A stretch of DNA of 64,000 nucleotides from Bacillus swezeyi (GCF_001969815.1 NZ_MRBK01000006.1:372001-436000); one strand, 5' to 3'. Shown: positions 20,380 to 30,385, numbered from the stretch's first letter. Numbers and translations: made by a program. Notes: generated by a model not told the origin, from the letters alone.

Positions 20380-21129
20380 TCATGACACCCTTTCTTTCCG
20401 CTTTTTTCTCGGGCATGTGCTGCATGTGACACCGTGTTGGTCTGTAACATAATACAAGCAGCAAGTAGCCCGTATCCGATCGTCTGCATCATGACCGGGG
20501 TAAAACCTTCCGAGCGGGTTTTCGTCAGCGGCCTCTTCAAAAAGGCCGGGCTGTGCTTCATATAGCAGAAAATGAAAATCTTGCGCAGCCTGTTCTCTCA
20601 GCTTTAAATCCGTCATCTCCGTCTGAAGTGTTTCATACATCCAAAACAGATAAACCGCAATGTTTTCCCAGAGAATCTGCTTAGAAACCGAACAAGCCCT
20701 GCGGCAGGCAGCGATCAGTCGGCCGACATGATTCCTGAAGATGTCTTCCGTTAATTGTTCAAGCGCTTCCCTGCGGTTTCCTTCTACCGGCTCAGCTCCC
20801 TCCGCAAAATAAAACAAAGGCGCCCACCCTTCATCATCGCCTTCAATTTCCCACGACATGGAGGCCGGGCTTCTCGGTAAGCGTTTTCCGTAAACGGTAA
20901 ACAGGTAGAAATGCATTACTGCAAGCATGCCGCAGCGCTTTATCATCATTGAAGCCGCGACTTTTTGATTCGGGGCGTTCAGCCGGTCTTTAATATCTTG
21001 CACATAGCTTCTCAAAAAATCCTCATTCAAAAGCATGCTTCCTTTAACAGATAATAAGGAGCCGGTCTGCTTCGTTCCGAGACGAAAACGAAGCAATGAC
21101 TCGAGCTCCTCTTTCTTTAAATTAAGCAT
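20380..21129 (-). CDS. FhuF-like 2Fe-2S ferric-siderophore reductase
   Basis: A 249-aa protein whose C-terminus carries the FhuF-type cysteine motif [18 protein letters not shown] (Cys-Cys-x10-Cys-x2-Cys). In FhuF this binds a 2Fe-2S cluster used to reduce siderophore iron in the cytoplasm. The remainder is helical and poorly conserved. ATG at 21129 is chosen because it overlaps the yusV stop by 8 bases and AGGTGG lies upstream; the longer frame extends into yusV. The position directly after the ATPase implies it releases iron from the imported siderophore. Confidence 0.82.
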   Translation of the reverse strand: MLNLKKEELESLLRFRLGTKQTGSLLSVKGSMLLNEDFLRSYVQDIKDRLNAPNQKVAASMMIKRCGMLAVMHFYLFTVYGKRLPRSPASMSWEIEGDDEGWAPLFYFAEGAEPVEGNRREALEQLTEDIFRNHVGRLIAACRRACSVSKQILWENIAVYLFWMYETLQTEMTDLKLREQAAQDFHFLLYEAQPGLFEEAADENPLGRFYPGHDADDRIRATCCLYYVTDQHGVTCSTCPRKKRKERVS

Positions 21130-21940
21130 GTGACTCAGCCACCTGCTGCACGATACATCTTCCTCTCCCGTACGGAATGCAGTGAGGTGTGCCAAAAAGC
21201 GGATCTTTCGTCACTTCACAGTCCATTTCAAAAACGTCCTGTACAAGCTGGCAGTTAATAATCGTTTCAGGCCGCCCTTCAGCATAGATCTGCTTATCTT
21301 TAATCGCCACCAGATGATGGGCATAGCGGCAGGCGAGGTTCAAATCATGAAGGACCATCACAATCGTGCGCTTTTCGTGTTCGTTCAATTCAAACAACAG
21401 GTCCAAAATTTCAATTTGGTGCGTCATATCCAAATATGTTGTCGGTTCATCCAGCAAAATGATATCCGTTTCCTGTGCAAGCGTCATCGCAATCCAGGCG
21501 CGCTGGCGCTGGCCGCCAGACAATGAATCGACCGTGCGCTCCGCGAGCTCTTCCATCCTTGTCGCTTTCAATGCCTTGCTTACAGCCTCTTCATCTTCTG
21601 CCGACCACTGCTTGAGCCAGTTTTGGTAAGGGTATCTCCCCTGCTTGACGAGTTGGAGAACGGTCAAACCTTCCGGAGCAGACGGCCCTTGAGGCAGAAT
21701 CGCGAGCTCCTTTGCGACTTCTTTCGTCGGAAGCTTGGCAATGGAGCTCCCCTCTAGCAGCACAGAGCCTCCCTTTGGCTTCATCAAACGCGCGAGAGAC
21801 CGAAGGAGAGTCGATTTACCGCAGCCGTTGCTGCCGATAAATACGGTGATTTCACCTTTTGGGATCGTTAAGTTTAACTCGTCAATAATGATTGTTTCTC
21901 CATAACCTAAGCTTAACGTTTCTGTTGAAATGGCACTCAT
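21122..21940 (-). CDS. yusV: Iron-siderophore ABC ATPase YusV
   Basis: FecE-type ATPase (272 aa) with Walker A ([14 protein letters not shown]), the signature ([16 protein letters not shown]) and Walker B ([12 protein letters not shown]). In B. subtilis YusV energises both the FeuABC and the YfiYZ-YfhA importers. Here it is joined to yfiZ-yfhA in one operon, with AAAAGGAGAG before its ATG. Confidence 0.9.
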   Translation of the reverse strand: MSAISTETLSLGYGETIIIDELNLTIPKGEITVFIGSNGCGKSTLLRSLARLMKPKGGSVLLEGSSIAKLPTKEVAKELAILPQGPSAPEGLTVLQLVKQGRYPYQNWLKQWSAEDEEAVSKALKATRMEELAERTVDSLSGGQRQRAWIAMTLAQETDIILLDEPTTYLDMTHQIEILDLLFELNEHEKRTIVMVLHDLNLACRYAHHLVAIKDKQIYAEGRPETIINCQLVQDVFEMDCEVTKDPLFGTPHCIPYGRGRCIVQQVAESHA

Positions 21941-21957
21941 AAATGAAATCTCTCCTT

Positions 21958-23013
21958 TTATTGGTTTCTGCTTTTATAGAGCAAGTAGATAAAGTAGGGA
22001 GCGCCGATCGCAGCCGTAAACACGCCTGCGGGCACTTCAACAGGAGAAAAGAGCGTTCTCCCGATGATATCGGCAATCAGCACCAATAGGCCTCCGATCA
22101 GCGCTGCAACTGGCAATAGGGCTCCGAATGACGAGCCGACAAGCCTTCTTGCGATATGCGGGGCCATCAGACCGACAAATCCGACAGTTCCCGAAAAAGC
22201 AACAGCGATTCCGGCAAAAGCCGTGCTCAAAAGGAGGAGCAAAAAGCGGTTACGCTGAACTGAACTCCCCACTCCTGTCGCGAGTTCTTCCCCGAGCGTC
22301 TGAATGTTGATGTTTCTGGCAGCGACTGCGCAAATCAGCAAAAGGACTAGTGCAGCCGGTATTAAAATGTTCACATCCTGCCAGTTGGACCCATATACTG
22401 ATCCGGTAATCCAGACGTTCGCCTGAGACATTCTGTAAATCGGGCCTTTTATCATAAACAAGGTGGTCAATGACTGGGCAAGCATCGAAAATCCGATCCC
22501 GATCAACACGAGCCGAAAGGTCGAAGCGCCGTTTTTATAAGACAGAAAATAAACGAGCATTCCGGCAAGGGCCGCCCCGATAAATGCGGCGACAGGGAGC
22601 CAGCTGATGCTGACCGTAAGCGCATTGCTTTTATTTGAAAACAGCATTAAAAACAAAACAACGGCAACGGATGCTCCGCCTGTCACACCGATGATGTCGG
22701 GAGAAGCAAGCGGGTTGCGAATCAGACCTTGAAGGATCGAACCTGCTGCCGCCAGACAAATTCCTGCAAACAAAGCAACCAAAATCCGCGGCATTCTGAA
22801 GGACATGATGATCAGTTCATCCCCCGGATCTCCGAAGCCAAAAAATGTTTTCGCGACGGCCCCCGGAGAAATAAAACGCTCGCCGATCCCCGCGCTGAGC
22901 ACAATGGCACACGCTGTCAACAGCAATAAGATGATGAGCGAAAACAGCGCTTTTCTCCCAATTAAAAATGAAATGCTGCCTTTTCCAATCCTCAGTATGC
23001 GATAGTTCTTCAA
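21958..23013 (-). CDS. yfhA: Siderophore permease YfhA
   Basis: FecCD-family permease (351 aa) with about nine to ten helices and the family motifs [20 protein letters not shown] and [15 protein letters not shown]. It pairs with YfiZ to form the membrane channel for a hydroxamate-type siderophore (schizokinen/arthrobactin in B. subtilis). It overlaps yfiZ by 4 bases. Confidence 0.88.
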   Translation of the reverse strand: MKNYRILRIGKGSISFLIGRKALFSLIILLLLTACAIVLSAGIGERFISPGAVAKTFFGFGDPGDELIIMSFRMPRILVALFAGICLAAAGSILQGLIRNPLASPDIIGVTGGASVAVVLFLMLFSNKSNALTVSISWLPVAAFIGAALAGMLVYFLSYKNGASTFRLVLIGIGFSMLAQSLTTLFMIKGPIYRMSQANVWITGSVYGSNWQDVNILIPAALVLLLICAVAARNINIQTLGEELATGVGSSVQRNRFLLLLLSTAFAGIAVAFSGTVGFVGLMAPHIARRLVGSSFGALLPVAALIGGLLVLIADIIGRTLFSPVEVPAGVFTAAIGAPYFIYLLYKSRNQ

Positions 23014-24011
23014 TTCTGGAACCCCCTTCTCGCAATATACACAAAAATGGGTGTTCCGATAATGGCTGTCATGACGCCGACCGGCACTTCTTCAGGCATG
23101 ATCAGGTACCTTGCTCCGATATCAGCGGTGACGAGCAAAATCGCGCCCAATACGGCGCAAAACGGAAGAATCCAGCGATGGTCATTGCCGACGATAAATT
23201 TTGCAAAATGCGGGATGACAATGCCGATAAAACCAATCGGTCCGGCAACAGCGACAGAGCCTCCGGCAAGCAAGATAATCGACAGCGCCATCAGCGCTTT
23301 GATCAGCCATGTTTTCTGGCCAAGGCTTTTGGCCACATCTTCTCCCATCGTCAATACATTGATTTTGGGACTCAATAGAAAGCTGATCATAAATGCCGGT
23401 ACGATATATGGGAGGACCGAGATTAAAAGGCTGAGGTCGCGCCCTTGTACAGAGCCTGCGAGCCAAAATAACGCCTGTTCAAGCGCCGCCTCATTAACGG
23501 AAAGCATCCCCTGTGTCAGCGATGAAAACAGAGCGGACATCGCCGCCCCCGCAAGGGTCAGCTTTACCGGAGTCAGCCCTTCTCTGCCAAGGGAACCGAC
23601 AAAATAGACGACCAACGCAGCAAATGCAGCGCCAAAAAATGAGATCCATGCGATCGCCTGAAGCGTGCCGACATTAAAGAAAAACAGTGCACCGACAACA
23701 AAGAATCCGGCTCCCGCATTTACGCCGAATATACCGGGAGACGCCAAGGGGTTTTTCGTCATCGCCTGCATCAAAGCCCCTGCAACCCCGAGCGAAGCGC
23801 CGACAGTGGCAGCAATCAATGCCCGCGGCAAACGCACATTTTTCAGCACAAGGTGTTCGTTAGAGCCGCTGAAATCGGTAAACGCCTGATAGGCCATCGT
23901 CCAAGACGTATTCGTGTAACCGTATACGACGCTGGCGCAAACGGCGGCAATAAGAATCAAAATAAAAGCCAGTAGTGCGATTGTTCTATATTTATTCGTT
24001 CTTAAGAGCAT
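23010..24011 (-). CDS. yfiZ: Siderophore permease YfiZ
   Basis: FecCD-family permease (333 aa). GVAGALMQAMTKNPLASPGI and IGFIGIVIPHFAKFIVG are the paralogous counterparts of the YfhA motifs. It is the first gene of the minus-strand operon yfiZ-yfhA-yusV-fhuF-like-yusU. The start is ATG at 24011, preceded by TAGGAG. Confidence 0.88.
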   Translation of the reverse strand: MLLRTNKYRTIALLAFILILIAAVCASVVYGYTNTSWTMAYQAFTDFSGSNEHLVLKNVRLPRALIAATVGASLGVAGALMQAMTKNPLASPGIFGVNAGAGFFVVGALFFFNVGTLQAIAWISFFGAAFAALVVYFVGSLGREGLTPVKLTLAGAAMSALFSSLTQGMLSVNEAALEQALFWLAGSVQGRDLSLLISVLPYIVPAFMISFLLSPKINVLTMGEDVAKSLGQKTWLIKALMALSIILLAGGSVAVAGPIGFIGIVIPHFAKFIVGNDHRWILPFCAVLGAILLVTADIGARYLIMPEEVPVGVMTAIIGTPIFVYIARRGFQN

Positions 24012-24052
24012 AAATTAAAATTCTCCTAGTTTGACTAAAACATCTAATGGTT

Positions 24053-24127
24053 ATTGTATCAGATAACACTGATCTTGAAAATCATTTTCAATTAACAATT
24101 GACAAAATTCCAATCGAAAATTATGAT
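24053..24127. promoter_or_regulatory. Divergent promoters sharing a Fur box
   Basis: The 15-bp perfect inverted repeat TGAAAATCATTTTCA (24076-24090) is a 7-1-7 Fur box. To the right is the yfiY promoter, TTGACA (24099-24104), 17-bp spacer, TATGAT (24122-24127). To the left on the minus strand is TTTTCA (24076-24081), 17 bp, TACAAT (24053-24058) for yfiZ. One operator thus controls both arms of the importer by iron. Confidence 0.85.
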
Positions 24128-24164
24128 CATGATGAATGACTTACTACTGCTAAGGAGGACAAGC

Positions 24165-25142
24165 ATGAAGAAATGGTCAATGGCTGGATTCATCGCTTTG
24201 TTAGCGATTTCAATTCTTACGGCCTGCAGCGGCGGCAAAGAAAACACTTCAGACAGTGAAGGAAATAAAGATACAATAACCGTTAAGCATGCAATGGGTA
24301 CAGAGGATCAGGCACCGGCTGATCCAAAAAGGGTAGTCGTCCTGACAAATGAAGGAACAGAAGCTCTGTTGGAACTTGGCATTAAACCGGTGGGCGCAGT
24401 CAAATCTTGGACAGGCGATCCTTGGTATCATCATATTAAAGATGAGATGAAAGACGTTAAAGAAATCGGCCTTGAAGGCGAACCGAATATTGAGGCGATT
24501 GCCGAACTGAAGCCTGATTTGATCATCGGCAATAAAATGAGGCATGAAAAGATTTATGACAAGCTGGAAAAAATCGCTCCGACTGTCTTCTCTGAAACGC
24601 TCCGCGGCGAATGGAAAGACAACTTTTCTCTCTATGCAAAAGCGGTAAACAAAGAAGAAAAAGGGAAAGAAATTTTAGAAGATTTCGATAAAAAAGTCGG
24701 CGATCTAAGCGATAAGCTCGGCGACCAGAAAGAGAAACGGGTGTCGGTTGTCAGATTTATGGCCGGCCAATCAAGGATTTATTATAAAGATTCATTCTCA
24801 GGGATTATTTTGCAGCAGCTTGGCTTTAAATATCCCGAAAAGCAGGACAAGCTGTTTGAGAAACAAGACGATAAATTTGCTTTTATGACGGAAAACAAAG
24901 AATCGATTCCTGAGATGGATGGCGATGTCCTGTTTTATTTCACATATAAACCTTCCGAAAGCAAAAAAGACGCTGAAACATGGCAAAACGATTGGACCAG
25001 CGATCCGCTTTGGAAAAAGCTGATCGCTGTAAAATCCGGAAACGCGCATGAAGTCGATGATGCCATCTGGACGACGGCCGGCGGCGTAAAAGCGGCTTAC
25101 CTGTTCCTCGATGACATTGAAAAATACTTTTTAAAATCGTAA
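24165..25142 (+). CDS. yfiY: Siderophore-binding lipoprotein YfiY
   Basis: Substrate-binding lipoprotein (325 aa): signal peptide MKKWSMAGFIALLAISIL, lipobox LTAC, then the TroA/FepB-like fold (RVVVLTNEGTEALLELGIKP, GEPNIEAIAELKPDLIIGNK). It captures the ferric siderophore for YfiZ-YfhA-YusV. ATG at 24165 is chosen, with AAGGAGG upstream; the longer frame from 24099 starts inside the promoter and cannot be translated from it. Confidence 0.9.
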   Translation: MKKWSMAGFIALLAISILTACSGGKENTSDSEGNKDTITVKHAMGTEDQAPADPKRVVVLTNEGTEALLELGIKPVGAVKSWTGDPWYHHIKDEMKDVKEIGLEGEPNIEAIAELKPDLIIGNKMRHEKIYDKLEKIAPTVFSETLRGEWKDNFSLYAKAVNKEEKGKEILEDFDKKVGDLSDKLGDQKEKRVSVVRFMAGQSRIYYKDSFSGIILQQLGFKYPEKQDKLFEKQDDKFAFMTENKESIPEMDGDVLFYFTYKPSESKKDAETWQNDWTSDPLWKKLIAVKSGNAHEVDDAIWTTAGGVKAAYLFLDDIEKYFLKS

Positions 25143-25174
25143 GCTTGTCGTCAGGATTTTCTATCCAGGCTGCA

Positions 25175-25207
25175 AAAGGAGCATTTCCCAGGTGGAAATG
25201 CTCCTTT
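25175..25207. terminator. Two-way terminator yfiY / yusW
   Basis: A 14-bp perfect stem (AAAGGAGCATTTCC/GGAAATGCTCCTTT) with a 5-base loop between convergent genes, T-rich on both sides. Confidence 0.9.
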
Positions 25208-25655
25208 ATGATTTTCCCGTATATACTTTTGATGTCCCGTCCGGCCATTTCACCTGAAGCTGAAATTGGTCATACCTTTCGTCCAGATTAAAAGCCTCCA
25301 GCACATTGCGGATGACCGCTGACTCTGAATCGGATGTAGCGATGGAAAGCTCGGTCAGTACCATTTTCATTTCGTTTAACGCTTCTTCCCCTTCGCGGTC
25401 AGCGCCGTTCAGCTTGTCTTTGATTTCAGCTTCTTCCCGCTCCTGCCTGGAATACTTCGCTGCGAACATATTATGCTTTCCGTTCCCATAGTTCACTTTT
25501 AAAGCAAACACATCATAAGGTACGTCTTTCACATCTGAAACAGGTGCACCTTCAGCGGCCGCTTCCTTGCCTTCTGCATGCTCTTCCGCTGCCGTCTGAC
25601 AGCCGTTCATCAAGATGATGAGCACAGCAAAACAGGCGATCCGAAATAAGTTCAT
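25206..25655 (-). CDS. yusW: YusW-like lipoprotein
   Basis: A 149-aa predicted lipoprotein: MNLFRIACFAVLIILMNGC with lipobox MNGC, an Ala/Glu-rich linker, then a YusW domain (YDVFALKVNYGNGKHNMFAA, FQLQVKWPDGTSKVYTGKS). The domain has a repeated beta pattern, and its role is unknown. ATG at 25655 is chosen because AGGAG lies nine bases upstream; the frame's first ATG overlaps that site. Confidence 0.78.
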   Translation of the reverse strand: MNLFRIACFAVLIILMNGCQTAAEEHAEGKEAAAEGAPVSDVKDVPYDVFALKVNYGNGKHNMFAAKYSRQEREEAEIKDKLNGADREGEEALNEMKMVLTELSIATSDSESAVIRNVLEAFNLDERYDQFQLQVKWPDGTSKVYTGKS

Positions 25656-25737
25656 ACAGTTCATCTCCTATATGCACATTATTCTTAGCTATGTCCACCT
25701 TTGCTGAAACTCATTCAAATAAGCGGCAAGGCTCTTT

Positions 25738-27522
25738 TTATGTCAGCGCTAAAAATGCTTCCGCATCCCGGACGGCCAGCTGAATTGCTTCTTCCCAGAA
25801 ATCCCGCTTTGTCAAATCTGCGCCAAGATGCTTCATCGCCAGCTCTTCAACGGTCATGGAAGCTGTATCTTTTAAAAGCGCGATATACTTTTCTTCAAAT
25901 GCACGCCCTTCTTTCAAGGCTTTCGCATAAATGCCGAGCGAAAACAGGTAGCCAAACGTGTAAGGGAAATTGTAAAACGGCACAGACGTAATGTAAAAGT
26001 GAAGTTTGGATGCCCAGAAATAGGGATGATACTCGCCCAGCGCTCCGCAAAACGCTTCTTTTTGGGCTTCTTCCATCAGCTCATTCAGTCTGCTGACAGA
26101 GACGACGCCGTTTTTGCGTTCAGCATAGAAGCGGGTCTCAAATAAAAACCTTGCATGGATATTCATAAAGAAGGCGACGCTTCGCTGCACTTTATCTTCC
26201 AGGAGAACGAGCTTTTCATCATCTGAATCAGCCTGCTTTAAAGCGGCGTCTGCTGCGATCATTTCCGCAAATGTCGAGGCCGTTTCCGCCACATTCATTG
26301 CATACGCTCTGTTCAACGGTCTTTCGTCAAGGATCGCCTCTTGATGAAAGGCGTGGCCAAGCTCATGGGCAAGGGTTGATACGTTCGACGGACTCCCGGC
26401 GAATGTCATAAATATTCTCGATTGACCGCTGTCCGGAAAATTGGCGCAAAAGCCGCCGGGCCGTTTGCCGCTCCTGTTTTCCGCCTCAATCCATCTGTCT
26501 CTGAACGCCTTCTCCGTAAAGGCAGAAAGCTTTTTCCCGAATGTATCAAATTGGTCTGTGATAAAACCGGCTGCTTCATCATATGAATATTCCTTTGCAG
26601 CCGAGCCGACCGGAACGTCGACATCATACCAGCTCAAACGTTCCAAGCCAAGCAGTGATGCTTTTCGCGAGAGATAGTCTGCAAACGGCTGTTTATGGTC
26701 GTTAATGACTTCCCACATCACATCAAGGGTTTCCTGCTTCATCCGATTGATATCAAGCGGCTCTTTCAGCACATTGTCCCAGCCCCTGGCCTTGTACACG
26801 TTTAATCTGAAGCCCGCCAGATGATTCAGCGTGCTGCTTAGCAAATCTGCGTGCTGCACCCATGCATGGTCTAGATTTTTAAAAACGGAACGGCGGATGT
26901 TCCGATCAGGCTTTGAAGTCAGATTCTGCGCCTGTCCGACTGAGAGGATTTTCGTTTCCCCATCTTCTTCATAAGGAATCTGGATCTGATTGATGATGCT
27001 GTTGTACAGATCCCCCCATGCATGATATCCATCGACAGACAGCCCTTGGATCAGTGTTTCCTGCTCGGCTCCAAGCTTTTCTGTCACCCGTGTTCTTCTT
27101 TCATTTAAAACATAGGCGATTTCTGACATCTCTTCGTCTTTCAGAATCGTTTCCCAGCCCTCATTCGACACTTTAGCAAGCTCGCCGTCTAAAACGACCA
27201 AGACCTTTTGAAAATCTGACATGAGCTGGGTTACTTCAAAATTGAGGGCGTTCGCCTTTAAATCTGTCGTGTCCTGTGCTTGCAGACAGCCGACATACGC
27301 GTTCGACTCCCGGATTTTAACATCGATTTTTTCAAAAAGCGCAAGCGCCTCTTTCAGTCCGCTCAGGTCCGTTTTTGATACACGAAGATCATCAGCCTTT
27401 TCTTTAAAAGAAACAAGCATCGTTTTGATCTCTTTTAAATGATTCCGAAAAGCCGCTGAGTCGCTCCCGCCTTTAAAAAAAACGTCCAGATCCCACGTAT
27501 CCTTGAGATGATGATATGCCAC
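25738..27522 (-). CDS. yusX: M3-family oligoendopeptidase YusX
   Basis: Zinc metallopeptidase (594 aa) of the PepF/M3B family that cuts cytoplasmic oligopeptides. The zinc site is HELGHAFHQ, with a downstream glutamate in ETASTFAEM. The long helical N-terminal half (RESNAYVGCLQAQDTTDLKA) is typical. Length is normal, about 600 aa, and the frame is intact. The start is ATG at 27522 with GGGGGGAGATC upstream. Confidence 0.9.
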   Translation of the reverse strand: MAYHHLKDTWDLDVFFKGGSDSAAFRNHLKEIKTMLVSFKEKADDLRVSKTDLSGLKEALALFEKIDVKIRESNAYVGCLQAQDTTDLKANALNFEVTQLMSDFQKVLVVLDGELAKVSNEGWETILKDEEMSEIAYVLNERRTRVTEKLGAEQETLIQGLSVDGYHAWGDLYNSIINQIQIPYEEDGETKILSVGQAQNLTSKPDRNIRRSVFKNLDHAWVQHADLLSSTLNHLAGFRLNVYKARGWDNVLKEPLDINRMKQETLDVMWEVINDHKQPFADYLSRKASLLGLERLSWYDVDVPVGSAAKEYSYDEAAGFITDQFDTFGKKLSAFTEKAFRDRWIEAENRSGKRPGGFCANFPDSGQSRIFMTFAGSPSNVSTLAHELGHAFHQEAILDERPLNRAYAMNVAETASTFAEMIAADAALKQADSDDEKLVLLEDKVQRSVAFFMNIHARFLFETRFYAERKNGVVSVSRLNELMEEAQKEAFCGALGEYHPYFWASKLHFYITSVPFYNFPYTFGYLFSLGIYAKALKEGRAFEEKYIALLKDTASMTVEELAMKHLGADLTKRDFWEEAIQLAVRDAEAFLALT

Positions 27523-27581
27523 CTGATCTCCCCCCTTTTTTTGTCACGTTTCCATTATAAGATAATTTTACCTTTTCAGGG

Positions 27582-27613
27582 TAAAAAAATAAGCGGCCGG
27601 ATGATGAACCGGC
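27582..27613 (-). terminator. Terminator of the carboxypeptidase gene
   Basis: Stem GCCGG/CCGGC with an 8-base loop, followed on the minus strand by a T-tract (ATTTTTTT). Confidence 0.7.
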
Positions 27614-27629
27614 ACACTTTTTGTATTTC

Positions 27630-28787
27630 CTACAGCTGACGCAGCCGCTTTACAGCATAGCTTGCAGTCGCCAATCCAAGCAGGCCAAAGACGAATAAGA
27701 AAAGCCCGCTTTTATTCTGGTGATCTCCTTGAACTGCCGCCTCTCCGGCCGTTAATCCGTCATTTCCAGGCTGTTCAGCGATCTGCAGAGACTGAAGCAG
27801 TCTGCCGTCTTCCCCTTTAATTTGCAGCATTCCGTCGCTATCCACCCATTCACTCAGCACTTCGCCTTTCTTTTTTGTGACAAATAAAGGATTTTTCAGT
27901 TTAAGACTTGTTCCGTCTTTTGCTGTAAACTGACTGCCCTTTTCGTAAGCAGCGGTCTCAAAACCGTTGAATCCTTCATCCAAAAGCGCTTCTGTATCCC
28001 TGTACATCATATTTTGATTATCTGCCTTCATAACAACGGCGATCAAATTGAGTCGGTCCCGCGCCGCTGTCGTTACAAGGGTGTGCTTTGACTCGTTCAC
28101 GAAACCGTTTTTGCCGCCGGTTATTCCTTGATAAGGAATCTCCCCCGTCAGCATCCGGTGGTGGTTTTTCAAGATCGTGTCCCATGTCTGGCCGTGCCAG
28201 GCCGTTTGCTTCTGTGAGAAAAGCTTGCGAAAAGTCTTGTTGCCCATGGCATATTGCGTGATTTTCGCCATGTCGGCGGACGTTGTGTAATGCTCCTTGT
28301 CAAATAGCCCGTGGGGATTCGTAAAATGAGTGTCTCTAGCTCCTGCACGCTCGGCGACAAACGCGTTCAAGTCGTCCGCAAATTGTTTTACACTGCCGCT
28401 CAAATGTTCAGCAATCGCCGTTCCTGCGTCGTTTCCGGAATTCATTAAAAGGCCTTGAAGAAGGCGTTTTAATGGAACGATTTCCCCTTCTTCCAAATAA
28501 ACGCTTGTCCCTTCCGTATCAGCGGCTCTTTTGCTGACCTTCACATCATCTTTTAAATGTCCCTTTTCAATCGCGTAAATCGCCGTAGCAATTTTCGTAA
28601 TGCTGGCAGGATACATTTTTTTGCGGCTGTTTTTTTCATAAATGACCTGTCCTGACTTCGCATCGATCAATATCGCGGAAACGCTTTTCATATCTGGTTT
28701 ATTTTTTTCTCCTGCTTTTGCCGAACTATGAAAAAACATCGTCAAACATAGTACAATACTGAACAGGAGGGATAGCTTAGCATTCAT
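27630..28787 (-). CDS. S11 D-alanyl-D-alanine carboxypeptidase
   Basis: Penicillin-binding protein of peptidase family S11 (385 aa), which trims the terminal D-Ala from peptidoglycan stem peptides. It has a signal peptide (about residues 1-25) and the active-site motifs SITK (Ser62, Lys65) and SGN (117-119). A third motif reads KNG (226-228) where most family members have KTG. The C-terminus ends in a membrane helix (GLFLFVFGLLGLATASYAVK) rather than the amphipathic helix of DacA-type enzymes. It is not DacA, DacB or DacF by sequence, and I know no B. subtilis equivalent at this place. Confidence 0.82.
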   Translation of the reverse strand: MNAKLSLLFSIVLCLTMFFHSSAKAGEKNKPDMKSVSAILIDAKSGQVIYEKNSRKKMYPASITKIATAIYAIEKGHLKDDVKVSKRAADTEGTSVYLEEGEIVPLKRLLQGLLMNSGNDAGTAIAEHLSGSVKQFADDLNAFVAERAGARDTHFTNPHGLFDKEHYTTSADMAKITQYAMGNKTFRKLFSQKQTAWHGQTWDTILKNHHRMLTGEIPYQGITGGKNGFVNESKHTLVTTAARDRLNLIAVVMKADNQNMMYRDTEALLDEGFNGFETAAYEKGSQFTAKDGTSLKLKNPLFVTKKKGEVLSEWVDSDGMLQIKGEDGRLLQSLQIAEQPGNDGLTAGEAAVQGDHQNKSGLFLFVFGLLGLATASYAVKRLRQL

Positions 28788-28946
28788 CGTGTCACCCTGC
28801 CTTCGGTAAAGCTGCCGATTGTTAATTAAATCTGCAAGTTTTTCAAAAATAGGTCTTTTAGCACTTTCTAAATTCTATCAATTACACATATCACCTGACA
28901 AGGATTATTTGTCGACAAGCCAAATGATTGAACGGAGGACACCCAT

Positions 28947-29789
28947 TTGAAAAGGAAAATCGCAATCGTCACTGGATCCACTAGCGGATTTGGTTTATTG
29001 ACCGCTTTAAGACTCACCAGCACCCATTTTGTGATTGCGGCAGCGAGGCATCCTGAAAAAGCGGAGATGTTGCGAAAACGAATAGCGGAGCTTTCGGCGG
29101 AATCTTCGATTGCCGTCACGGAACTGGACGTCACAAAAGAGCCATCCATTTCATCATTCTCTGAAAAGCTGAAGCAATACGGAACCGTCGATCTTCTCGT
29201 CAATAATGCAGGAACGGCTTACGGAGGTTTTGTAGAGGAGCTTTCTCTTGATGATTACAGAAAACAGTATGAAACCAACCTGTTCGGTTTAATCGCCGTC
29301 ACTAAAGCCGTTCTTCCATATATGAAGAAAAACGGAGGCTCCAAAATCATCAATATCAGCAGCATCAGCGGACAAATCGCTTTTCCGGCATTTTCACCTT
29401 ATGCCTCTTCCAAACATGCGGTCGAAGGTTTTTCAGAAAGTCTCCGCCTGGAGCTTCGCCCGTTCGGAATCGATGTCGCCGTTGTCCAGCCGGGCTCTTA
29501 CAAGACGGCGATTTGGGAAACGTCGTTTGCAAATCAGGTCGCCGCGCCTGAAGCCGGCTCTCGGTACAGCACATATTTTGAACGGATTTCCGCCTACATT
29601 GCGGCAAACCGCAAAAACGATGGAGACCCTGAAGACGTGGCAGAGCTGATCTTTCACCTTGCAGCAAAAAAGCGGCTTAAAAGGCTGCGCTATCCGATCG
29701 GCAAAGGCGTCCGCCTGCTGATCTTCTGCCACGCCATCCTGCCATGGCGGTTTTGGGAATGGGCGGTCACAAAAAATCTGTTTAAATAA
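28947..29789 (+). CDS. yusZ: Short-chain dehydrogenase YusZ
   Basis: Classical SDR (280 aa). The cofactor motif is TGSTSGFG, the structural motif is NNAG, and the catalytic Ser and Tyr-x3-Lys are in ISSISGQIAFPAFSPYASSK. The substrate is unknown. The start is TTG at 28947 with GGAGGA seven bases upstream and no ATG nearby. In B. subtilis yusZ also precedes mrgA. Confidence 0.88.
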   Translation: MKRKIAIVTGSTSGFGLLTALRLTSTHFVIAAARHPEKAEMLRKRIAELSAESSIAVTELDVTKEPSISSFSEKLKQYGTVDLLVNNAGTAYGGFVEELSLDDYRKQYETNLFGLIAVTKAVLPYMKKNGGSKIINISSISGQIAFPAFSPYASSKHAVEGFSESLRLELRPFGIDVAVVQPGSYKTAIWETSFANQVAAPEAGSRYSTYFERISAYIAANRKNDGDPEDVAELIFHLAAKKRLKRLRYPIGKGVRLLIFCHAILPWRFWEWAVTKNLFK

Positions 29790-29795
29790 GGTTAT

Positions 29796-29845
29796 TTAAA
29801 ATAATTATAATTTAGTATTGATTTTAACTTTATATTTGTTATAAT
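29796..29845 (+). promoter_or_regulatory. mrgA promoter with PerR box
   Basis: TTAAAATAATTATAA (29796-29810) matches the PerR box TTATAATNATTATAA at all but one position. It is followed by -35 TTGATT (29818-29823), a 16-bp spacer and -10 TATAAT (29840-29845). The layout matches the known peroxide-inducible mrgA promoter of B. subtilis. Confidence 0.85.
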
Positions 29846-29884
29846 ATAATTAACAAATGAAAAAACACAAGGAGGACATATTAC

Positions 29885-30349
29885 ATGATCTCACAACAAT
29901 TAAAACAGCAAAATCCTGTACTTGAAAACGCAATGAATACGAATTTATCAAACTGGTTTATCCTCTATACGAAGCTTCACCGCTTCCATTGGTATGTGAA
30001 AGGGCCGCATTTCTTCACCCTGCACGAAAAATTTGAAGAGCTTTACAACCACGCTGCGGAAACGGCTGATGTCATTGCGGAACGATTGCTGGCGATCGGC
30101 GGACATCCGCTCGCAACCATGAAAGACTATCTTGATCACGGAACCATTTCAGATTCCGGCGCTGAAAAAACAGCTTCTGACATGGTATCCGCATTGATCA
30201 GCGACTACCGTCAAATCCGCAATGAGATTCAGCATACAATCGAACTTGCCGAAGAAAAATCAGATCATGCCACCGCTGACCTTTATATCGCCTTAACAGA
30301 GGAAATTGATAAGCAAGTGTGGATGCTTTCTTCATTTTTGGACGAGTAA
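29885..30349 (+). CDS. mrgA: Dps-family DNA-protecting ferritin MrgA
   Basis: MrgA (154 aa) forms a 12-subunit shell that oxidises and stores iron and coats DNA under peroxide stress. Ferroxidase ligands are visible in [20 protein letters not shown] and [15 protein letters not shown]. The start is ATG at 29885, with AAGGAGG upstream. Induction by peroxide through PerR is supported by the box upstream. Confidence 0.95.
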   Translation: MISQQLKQQNPVLENAMNTNLSNWFILYTKLHRFHWYVKGPHFFTLHEKFEELYNHAAETADVIAERLLAIGGHPLATMKDYLDHGTISDSGAEKTASDMVSALISDYRQIRNEIQHTIELAEEKSDHATADLYIALTEEIDKQVWMLSSFLDE

Positions 30350-30354
30350 TATTA

Positions 30355-30383
30355 AAAAGCCATGGCAATCCGCCATGGCTTTT
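30355..30383. terminator. Two-way terminator mrgA / htrB
   Basis: Perfect stem AAAGCCATGG/CCATGGCTTT with a 7-base loop and flanking A/T runs between convergent genes. Confidence 0.9.
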
Positions 30384-30385
30384 AT

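Noticed and set aside
24099-24164. Upstream extension of yfiY
   Set aside because: It begins at the -35 hexamer of the yfiY promoter, so it cannot be in the transcript.
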